This document shows, piece by piece, positions 43,515-49,456 of a stretch of 49,456 bases of DNA (its first letter is position 1; every line of letters starts with the position of its first letter). A model generated the notes under the pieces. It searched no databases. It saw nothing but the letters and a program-made list of their open reading frames with translations, and had not been told where the DNA came from. Source of the DNA: CAZGAH01 sp964523295. GTDB lineage: Bacteria > Desulfobacterota > Desulfovibrionia > Desulfovibrionales > Desulfovibrionaceae. The stretch is from positions 1 through 49,456 of the forward strand of contig CAZGAH010000028.1 of assembly GCA_964523295.1 (NCBI GenBank), in the 5' to 3' direction. A program made the position numbers and the translations under genes.

Positions 43515-46002
43515 GCCTGTCCTCCAGGAGCGTGCGTAGCAGATTGGTGCGGGAAAAGCCGGTATCGAGCACGGTGGCGCCGTAGAAATCGGCCCCGAAC
43601 AGGTTGGATCGGGATATCTGCGACCCGCGGATGTCAGCTTTGCGCAGCGAGCATTTGAAGAGATTGACGCCCCGCAGCGTTGACTCGTGTACGCGCGCCT
43701 TGGAAAGGTCCGCCCCGCGCGCCGTGACGCAGGTGAACGAGGTCTTGATCAGCTCCGTCCTGGACAGATCCGCCTCGTCGAGCGTCGCCTCCACGAACTG
43801 CGCCCCGCTCAGGTTCGCCCCGGACCAGCGCGCCCGCTGCATCGCCGTCTCGGTGAATTCCGCGTTGCTGAAGTCCGTGCCCGCGTCCGCGCGCGTCTCC
43901 CTGAGAACGGCTTGCGCAAACACCGCGTTCCGGCACTGGGCCCGGTTGAATTTGCCCTTCTTGACCCGGGCGCCCGTAAAACGGGCGCCCGTCAGATCCG
44001 CGCCGCTGAAATCAACGCCGAGCAGGGTCCCGCGGCTGAAATCGGCGCCAGCGCACCGCGCGTTGCTGAAATCGNNNNNNNNNNTCAGCTCGAGCGCCTG
44101 GCAGCCTTCGAGCCTGGCCTCGCTGCACGTGGTAGACGAAAAATCGGCCCGGGTCAGGTTCGCGCCCGCGAACAGGACTTTGGCGAAATCGGCCTCGCGC
44201 AGCAGTGCCTGCTGCAGGTTCGCCCCGGAGAAGTCCGCACCTGCGGCGCTGGCGCGGTCGAAAGTCGCGCCCGTGCAGTCGGCCTGCACGAACCTGGCCC
44301 CGGTCAGCACGGCGCCGGTGAAGTTGGCATCGGCANNNNNNNNNNNNNNNNNNNNNNNNNNNNNNNNNNNNNNNNNNNNNNNNNNNNNNNNNNNNNNNNN
44401 NNNNNNNNNNNNNNNNNNNNNNNNNNNNNNNNNNNNNNNNNNNNNNNNNNNNNNNNNNNNNNNNNNNNNNNNNNNNNNNNNNNNNNNNNNNNNNNNNNNN
44501 NNNNGCTTGCCCATCTCGTCCATGAACTGCTGCAAGGCCGCACGATCCTTTGCCGGCAGGTCCGGACGGGCCAGCAAGGCCGTCAGCATGGCGTCCGGGT
44601 CGGCCTGCTGCGCGGCAAGCTGCTTGTCCATGAAGGCCTGCACGGCGGCCGGGTCGATGCCGCTGGCGGCAAAGGATTCGTGCATCCAGCGTTCAAACTC
44701 CGCCAGCGTGCTCTGAATATCCTGCTCCGGGTCGAATGTGGGCGCCGATATCGCAGCCAGGCGTTCCTGCACCTGCCCGGGCGTAATCTTCGCCGCGGCC
44801 ATCTGCTGCTGCATCAGGGCCTCGAGTTCGGCCACCTGCGCGTGCAGCTCGTCCAGCCCGGCCTGCGCGGGAGCGTCCTGCACGGGGGGCGGTGGCGCGG
44901 CCGGGATGTCCGGCGGTGGCGCAGCCGGTGCGGAGAGATCGACTGTCGCCGGGGCTGGCGCGGGAGCGGGCGGGCTGTCCTGCACGGCAAGCGGCGGCGC
45001 GGCCAGGCGCTCGCGATAAAAGGCCGCGGGCCGGGGCGTTTCGCTCAGCGGTTCGAGCGCTGCCAGGGCCTGGGTCACGTCCTCGGCGTCTTCGTCCAGA
45101 AGCGGTGCCACGCCACGGAAACAGAGCACCCCGAGCGCCAGCTCGGGGAACAGCCAGAGCGTATCGAGCGCGCACGGGGCCTCGATAAAATCCCCGCCGT
45201 GTTCGGGCGTCCGTTCGACGAACAGCCTGGCCCGAAAGCCCGGCAGAGTGGTCCGCAACACCGGGCGCTCCGGGTGCATCCCTGCCACGGCCACGGTCTC
45301 ATCGCCCTGGAAATAGCCGGGCAGCCGTTGATCTTCCTGGGCCGTGCAAAAGTATTCCGGGCGCGTGCCCGATGGGGGATAGGGCCAGTCCTCCGCCAGC
45401 CAGCGCGCATCGACCGTGCCGAAGTGTTGCACGCGCTGCGGCCAGTTCGACGGCATGGCGACCAGTCCGGCCGGTTCGAGTTCCTCGCCCGTATTCGAGA
45501 GCATTTCGCCGACGCGCATGACCGCGGGCAGGGATTCGCCGTCGGGCAGCCGTTCGCCCGGCCGGGTCCATCCCCGTCCCAGCGGATTGGCCTTGCAGCC
45601 CGGCCCGCCGAAGGCCGAATGCCAGTCGAGCCGGAACGGACGCAAGGGCGCGGGCTCGCCGGGGCGACCGGCCAGCTGGTGGCGCTCGCCGTAGACCGCC
45701 AGCCGCTTGATAAGCCGTCCCGCCTGGACCACGATTTCCACCCCGCGCGCGCCGGCAGGGGGAAAACAGCGCCCGTAGACCAGAAACTCCCCCTTGGGCT
45801 TGGGAAATCCGGCGTCAAAGACCTCGCTGTCGAGCAACGACGCGGCCACGGCGTCCCACAGCTCTCCTTCGGGGCGCAACTGCCCCGGCCCGGGCGTATC
45901 GAACGAAAACGCGGCACAGGCCGAGAGACAGAGGCCGAAGCCGCCGTCAAGCCGTATCGTTTTGGGGAGCAGGGCCAGAACATCGGGTTTGACCAGACGC
46001 AT
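43504..46002 (-). CDS. DUF2169 domain fused to pentapeptide repeats (T6SS adaptor)
   Basis: Residues 1-300 are a DUF2169 domain (RLVKPDVLALLPKTIRLDGG, then DWHSAFGGPGCKANPLGRGW). DUF2169 proteins act as adaptors that load effectors on the T6SS spike. A Pro/Ala linker and a helical region (MQQQMAAAKITPGQVQERLA) follow, and the C-terminal third is pentapeptide repeats. Two N gaps (44075-44084 and 44336-44504) interrupt it but the frame holds on both sides. About 832 residues are implied. The start has a GGAAGGAT site. It is the first gene of the cassette. Confidence 0.88.
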   Translation of the reverse strand: MRLVKPDVLALLPKTIRLDGGFGLCLSACAAFSFDTPGPGQLRPEGELWDAVAASLLDSEVFDAGFPKPKGEFLVYGRCFPPAGARGVEIVVQAGRLIKRLAVYGERHQLAGRPGEPAPLRPFRLDWHSAFGGPGCKANPLGRGWTRPGERLPDGESLPAVMRVGEMLSNTGEELEPAGLVAMPSNWPQRVQHFGTVDARWLAEDWPYPPSGTRPEYFCTAQEDQRLPGYFQGDETVAVAGMHPERPVLRTTLPGFRARLFVERTPEHGGDFIEAPCALDTLWLFPELALGVLCFRGVAPLLDEDAEDVTQALAALEPLSETPRPAAFYRERLAAPPLAVQDSPPAPAPAPATVDLSAPAAPPPDIPAAPPPPVQDAPAQAGLDELHAQVAELEALMQQQMAAAKITPGQVQERLAAISAPTFDPEQDIQSTLAEFERWMHESFAASGIDPAAVQAFMDKQLAAQQADPDAMLTALLARPDLPAKDRAALQQFMDEMGKXXXXXXXXXXXXXXXXXXXXXXXXXXXXXXXXXXXXXXXXXXXXXXXXXXXXXXXXXADANFTGAVLTGARFVQADCTGATFDRASAAGADFSGANLQQALLREADFAKVLFAGANLTRADFSSTTCSEARLEGCQALELXXXXDFSNARCAGADFSRGTLLGVDFSGADLTGARFTGARVKKGKFNRAQCRNAVFAQAVLRETRADAGTDFSNAEFTETAMQRARWSGANLSGAQFVEATLDEADLSRTELIKTSFTCVTARGADLSKARVHESTLRGVNLFKCSLRKADIRGSQISRSNLFGADFYGATVLDTGFSRTNLLRTLLEDRHDA
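44336..44504. other. 169-base assembly gap
   Basis: A run of 169 N lies within the helical and pentapeptide part of the DUF2169 fusion. The frame is the same on both sides. Repeats in this part of the gene may have caused the gap. Confidence 0.95.
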
Positions 46003-46207
46003 GGCGTATCCTTCCGTTACGCAGGCCAGGCCTGCGCCCTGAATACCCGGACACCGAAGCCGCGCGACGCAAAAGCCACGACCACGCCGCCCCGGCCCGA
46101 CGATTCCGCCCTCAACGCAAGCCGTTGCGCGGGAGACAGCATTTCAGACTTTACTGATTCCGAGTATGACAGGCTTGGGGCCGTCTTTCAAGAAAAAGAG
46201 TGCGCGC
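45969..46207. repeat. 239-bp direct repeat, copy 1
   Basis: The segment is the same as 46962-47200 as far as I compared it. It contains the first 11 codons of the DUF2169 gene plus its leader and promoter. Similarity continues more loosely upstream to about 46345. A third, partial copy of the promoter part is near 48580-48640. Confidence 0.9.
46163..46191 (-). promoter_or_regulatory. Sigma-70 type promoter of the T6SS cassette
   Basis: On the minus strand TTGAAA (46191-46186) and CATACT (46168-46163) are 17 bp apart. The transcript would have a leader of about 150 bases before the DUF2169 start. The same promoter, with almost identical bases, recurs at 47156-47184 and 48596-48624. Confidence 0.6.
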
Positions 46208-46460
46208 TCCTGCATTGGGCAATGTCTTTTCGGAAGGAGCTGTTTCGGCGAACAGGGAGGAAAGCCGTCAGGAGCGATAAGGTCGGCTCTATTATGCCGC
46301 TCAAGGGGGGGCGTCAGGGTGCCCATTGATAAACGTCGGCGCCAGGTCAGATGCGCCCATCAATTTCGTTCGTAATGACGGGCCATCGAAAAATATGGAT
46401 ACTTATTGAACAGAGTTTTTGCTTGCCGCAAGAAGGATGGCGTTGGGTTGACGCTATACA

Positions 46461-46907
46461 TCAGGAAAAAAGCTTGCTTTCACGCCATGACGGTATCATC
46501 GCCACATGTGTTTTCAATTTTTGCTCAATGGCGGACAGCAATTCCCTTTTTTGCTGCGTCGAGACAAGGCAAAGATTTTCGCTAAGCTCTTCCATTCGTC
46601 TGGAGGCGTTAAGGATGGAGTCGGTCATGCCGTAAAACAGGCTCTTTCTCTTTGCGTGCCAGGCAAATGACATTGAAAAGGCGTCAAGCATCCTGGCGAT
46701 ATGGGCTATTTTGACATCATTGTTTTCATCTAAGTCTTCGGTTTCTAACACGTTGGCGATCTTGTCACAAAGACGATGTATATCAATTATATTGTGTTCC
46801 ATGTCTTCGCGAATCGACTTCAGGTCTTCTTTGAGTGACATGTTTTTGATTTCTGATTCAATCAATGTTGTTGTTGCCGAAATTTGGTCAAAGGTAATTG
46901 CGCTCAT
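46461..46907 (-). CDS. Hypothetical helical protein in duplicated promoter context
   Basis: The 148-residue protein (begins MSAITFDQISATTTLIESEI) is predicted helical and acidic, with no membrane segment and no family I recognise. Its base composition is AT-rich compared with the neighbours. An AAGGAGG site precedes the start at 46907. A 33-codon fused leader, opening with the DUF2169 start codons of repeat copy 2 (from 46995), ends just inside this gene and could couple its translation. A truncated relative lies at 48359-48547. Position behind a T6SS cassette promoter would suit an immunity or regulatory protein, but that is conjecture. Confidence 0.65.
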   Translation of the reverse strand: MSAITFDQISATTTLIESEIKNMSLKEDLKSIREDMEHNIIDIHRLCDKIANVLETEDLDENNDVKIAHIARMLDAFSMSFAWHAKRKSLFYGMTDSILNASRRMEELSENLCLVSTQQKRELLSAIEQKLKTHVAMIPSWRESKLFS

Positions 46908-46961
46908 GGGTTACCTCCTTCTCAAACCGATGGACATTGACCCGGCTGACCAGGGAGAGCG

Positions 46962-47200
46962 GCAGGGCCAGAACATCGGGTTTGACCAGACGCATGGCGT
47001 ATCCTTCCGTTACGCAGGCCAGGCCTGCGCCCTGAATACCCGGACACCGAAGCCGCGCGACGCAAAAGCCACGACCACGCCGCCCCGGCCCGACGATTCC
47101 GCCCTCAACGCAAGCCGTTGCGCGGGAGACAGCATTTCAGACTTTACTGATTCCGAGTATGACAGGCTTGGGGCCGTCTTTCAAGAAAAAGAGTGCGCGC
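46962..47200. repeat. 239-bp direct repeat, copy 2
   Basis: Duplicate of 45969-46207, 993 bases away. The 5' end of DUF2169 within it is cut after 11 codons and runs on as a short fusion frame to 46897. Confidence 0.9.
47156..47184 (-). promoter_or_regulatory. Promoter copy 2 (drives the gene at 46461-46907)
   Basis: Same TTGAAA, 17-bp spacer and CATACT as the cassette promoter, within repeat copy 2. Confidence 0.55.
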
Positions 47201-47365
47201 CGGGGCCTCGTACGCTGTCGTTGCGGAAAGCGCTGTTTCGGCGAACAGGACGGGAGGCCGTGAGGAGCGATACGGTCGGCTCGATTATGCCGCTCAGGGG
47301 TGGCTCTGGCAGGGTGTCCATTGACAGTGACACGGTCAGGTGTCAGGGCCATCGTCTCGTCAGCT

Positions 47366-48142
47366 CTATTTGTTTGCATTCTGAAGGAGTTGAAAGTCTT
47401 CCTCAGAGTATTCGGGGAGCGGTGATTTGGCAGGTGATGACCAGGCAAGCATCACAACCTTGAAAGGCTCTTTGGCATAGAGTGGCCAATTCATGGAAGC
47501 CTGGCAGGCGTCAACACCCCAGCGTCCACTGCCCCAATTCTTCTGCCATCCAATATGAATCAGTTGAAGTCCATAATTTCGCCTGGCCGGCAAAACATGG
47601 GGAATTGTAACTTTGGTGAGGTAATATCCGTCCTTCTCAATTCTTATTTCGGTTTCTTCCCCTTTCCTTTTTATGAGGGTAAATTCGCTCGATGGAATGA
47701 GGAATGTTTCTTCTCGGCGTGTCGTGCTGCCGCTGATCAAATCGAAACCTGGTGAGGAATGAACCACCTTTGCTGCAAGGCCGGAGAGAGGGGTTCCTTG
47801 CTCATCCACAAACACCATGGGGATTTCATATGTTACGGCACTCGCTCTGGGTGTGACATAAAAGGCGAATACTCCGCCTAACGTCAGGACAATCGTTGGA
47901 ATAACATATGCAGGCTTCAGTGCAGCACGAAGGGGACGCTTCCATAACAGAATTACGATTCCGACTATAAAAGGCGCCATCGCCAACGAGGCGAATGCGT
48001 ATGGGAGCGAAATAAGAGCCTCCATACCCTGAGATGGAATCCTTGGCGCGTTCGACCACATCACAAGGAAATAGCCCAAGACAATTCCACACAATGTGAT
48101 TGTGGGCAACCAAAAGACGAAATATGCGGGGCTGGAGCGCAT
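47366..48142 (-). CDS. Membrane protein of unknown function
   Basis: The 258-residue protein has three likely transmembrane helices (about residues 7-28, 44-67 and 77-98) and a C-terminal domain of about 150 residues with beta character (VFVDEQGTPLSGLAAKVVHS). I do not recognise a family. It is AT-richer than the core genes and lies in accessory DNA behind the T6SS cassette. No strong ribosome site precedes 48142. An immunity protein is possible, but nothing in the sequence shows it. Confidence 0.6.
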   Translation of the reverse strand: MRSSPAYFVFWLPTITLCGIVLGYFLVMWSNAPRIPSQGMEALISLPYAFASLAMAPFIVGIVILLWKRPLRAALKPAYVIPTIVLTLGGVFAFYVTPRASAVTYEIPMVFVDEQGTPLSGLAAKVVHSSPGFDLISGSTTRREETFLIPSSEFTLIKRKGEETEIRIEKDGYYLTKVTIPHVLPARRNYGLQLIHIGWQKNWGSGRWGVDACQASMNWPLYAKEPFKVVMLAWSSPAKSPLPEYSEEDFQLLQNANK

Positions 48143-48358
48143 TTCTGTTAGCTGACAGTGTTGTTATACGAAATTCGCAAAATACCAACCATCAAATTCC
48201 AGACCTTACCAGCTACTAACCAGGCTAGCATTCCACCAACTGAACAGCCGCCATTAACGCAATCCTTTCAGAGCATTAAGTCGCCATGGCCGGGGTCATC
48301 CTGATGCATGTAACGGAGTTGATCTGTCCTTGCCAGAGGCTGGCAATTTCCGAAATTT

Positions 48359-48547
48359 TCAGCGAGAAAATTTGTGTTCTGATATAGGCGTAAGCACCCT
48401 GGCGAGATGGGTGATTGTGAAATCGCTGTTTTCAGCTTTATTTTCGCTTTCTGGCCCTTTAGCAAATTCATCGCACAGGCGATGTATTTTGAGTATAGCG
48501 TGTTCCATGTCTTTGTATATTGATTTCAGGTCTTCTTGGCGTGACAT
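48359..48547 (-). pseudogene. Truncated relative of the 46461-46907 gene
   Basis: The 62-codon frame (SRQEDLKSIYKDMEHAILKI, then HRLCDEFA) aligns with residues 24-72 of the hypothetical protein at 46461-46907 and then diverges. The start corresponds to an internal methionine of that protein, so both ends are missing. A third copy of the cassette promoter lies upstream. Confidence 0.65.
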
Positions 48548-48595
48548 GTTTTTGATTTCCGTCCCTTGCAGTCTGTTCAGGCGTTATTGATTCCG

Positions 48596-48624
48596 AGTAT
48601 GACAGGCTTAGTGCCGTCTTTCAA
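48596..48624 (-). promoter_or_regulatory. Promoter copy 3
   Basis: TTGAAA, 17-bp spacer and CATACT again, with a spacer that differs at two or three bases. Upstream bases (GCCGAACAGG and nearby) also resemble those upstream of copies 1 and 2. Confidence 0.5.
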
Positions 48625-48901
48625 GAAAAAGAGTGCAAGCACAGGCATTGGTCAATGCCTCCCCTCGAAGGAAAATTGTATCAAGACGAAACTGCGCCGA
48701 ACAGGGCGGGCTATCGGGGAGGTGCGATATCGTCGTCCGGAGTATGCCTTTTGACGCACAGAATGCAATTTCATGCAAAACTCCGCCAAATCATTGTCAA
48801 TATTCGTCGTGTCAGCGCAATTGAATACTAAAGAAAGATGAAACTACGTTGTGCCATAGCACTCAGGGTGCCATGAACCGGTACTGATTCCAAAATAATC
48901 C

Positions 48902-48930
48902 TTGACACTAAGCGGCAATTGGAAGATAAA
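48902..48930 (+). promoter_or_regulatory. Sigma-70 promoter for the PAS-domain gene
   Basis: TTGACA (48902-48907), a 17-bp spacer and GATAAA (48925-48930) lie about 100 bases before the PAS gene start. The surrounding 48640-49034 holds no other gene I can support. Confidence 0.55.
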
Positions 48931-49034
48931 TTCTATGTCTGGATAAAAGTATTGAATCATACGTGTTTTTCTTTTGAAGTATTGTATTTTCCCCTTTTTG
49001 CAGAAAAAGTTAAAAATGCTGCGAGGAGGCTGTC

Positions 49035-49456
49035 ATGGTTATGAACAATCCGATATCAAGCCTGATGGGTGAAGTCCTGCCAGCTGCTGTTGCTCTGGTC
49101 GAAGCCGATTGTAGCATCCTATGGGCCAATGCCCTGTTTGCCGATCTTGCCGGTGTTTCGTCGGCCGGGCTGCGGGCGATGCGGCTGTTTGACCTGCTGC
49201 ATCCGGACGACGTCGATACGGTTCTCGGGCGGATCAACGATCTTATACGCGGGGAATGCGAGCTGCTCGATACAGAGGCGCGTCTCATGCGCAGGGGGGG
49301 CGACACGATGCTGGCTGCCTTGCGTGTCCGCAGACTCCCCCATGTGGCGGATTGCGAAGGCGCCTCGATGCTGGTGCTGCTGGAGAAGCTCACCACGTGT
49401 CAGGCTGCCGTGGAGCAATTGCGCACGCGCGTGTCGTACCTTCAGGGGGTCCTGGA
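49035..49456 (+). CDS. PAS-domain protein, 5' end only
   Basis: The frame starts at 49035, six bases after a GAGGAGG site, and runs off the window after about 140 codons. Residues about 10-120 form a PAS fold (ALVEADCSILWANALFADLA, then LLHPDDVDTVLGRI). A coiled-coil-like stretch follows, and the rest is not visible. PAS proteins usually feed a histidine kinase, diguanylate cyclase or sigma-54 activator output, which cannot be told here. Confidence 0.85.
   Translation, partial: MVMNNPISSLMGEVLPAAVALVEADCSILWANALFADLAGVSSAGLRAMRLFDLLHPDDVDTVLGRINDLIRGECELLDTEARLMRRGGDTMLAALRVRRLPHVADCEGASMLVLLEKLTTCQAAVEQLRTRVSYLQGVL

Noticed and set aside
43687..46329. Very long open frame (about 880 codons) opposite the DUF2169 gene
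   Set aside because: It mirrors the coding strand of a recognised gene, is rich in Arg, Gly and Pro, crosses N gaps and has no family pattern. GC-rich codon use keeps the opposite frame open.

Overview
The window is high-GC chromosomal DNA of a motile Gram-negative bacterium, most likely a member of the Desulfovibrionales (sulfate-reducing deltaproteobacteria). The evidence is the gene order flgF-flgG-flgA-flgH-flgI-flgJ(M23)-flgN-flgK-flgL in one run, a sigma-54-type promoter in front of it, a small SRA-HNH nuclease of a type I associate with this group, and a tamA-tamB pair. The sequence is draft quality: there are N runs at 821-830, 3643-3652, 11961-11983, 29090-29099, 34603-34612, 44075-44084 and 44336-44504. 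Several of them interrupt genes, and the 10-N runs look like placeholders rather than true gap lengths.

Layout. 1-11102 (minus strand): late flagellar operon for rod, P- and L-ring, hook-filament junction and their chaperone. 11404-12606: stand-alone ABC-type ATPase (COG4637-like). 12591-15263: decayed toxin-antitoxin cluster with one HigB-like toxin and its damaged HigA, one intact GNAT toxin-like gene with a 59-residue partner, a second 59-residue paralogue with a truncated GNAT gene, an XRE remnant, and BrnA with a collapsed brnT. 15413-20677 (minus): a compact operon that begins with an ECF sigma factor and a membrane anti-sigma factor and continues with two prepilins, a large PilX-like protein carrying an L-type-lectin-like domain, and a small secreted protein. 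20966-23763 (minus): chemoreceptor and a soluble single-Cache protein. 24271-25446: TPR-PilZ protein. 25495-26907 (minus): DegP/HtrA protease. 27463-28533 (minus): small protein and SRA-HNH nuclease. 29249-31921 (plus): periplasmic beta-carbonic anhydrase and a divergent DnaA. 32181-38503 (plus): tamA-tamB. 38811-40100: AT-rich fossil of an IS1380-family transposase. 40378-41370: gpsA. 41394-46002 (minus): type VI secretion effector-delivery cassette DUF2169/pentapeptide, pentapeptide, DUF3540, DUF4150. 46208-48990: AT-rich accessory DNA with short unknown genes behind copies of the cassette's promoter region. 49035-end: start of a PAS-domain protein.

How it fits together. The flagellar operon, the chemoreceptor with its Cache protein, and the PilZ protein belong to motility and its second-messenger control. 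The sigma/anti-sigma/prepilin operon looks like a self-regulated surface structure that presents a lectin-like tip protein. The DUF2169 cassette has no effector and no structural T6SS gene here, so it would have to work with components encoded elsewhere. The toxin-antitoxin region and the AT-rich segments are accessory DNA in which several genes have lost internal or terminal pieces. No rRNA, tRNA or CRISPR array was recognised.
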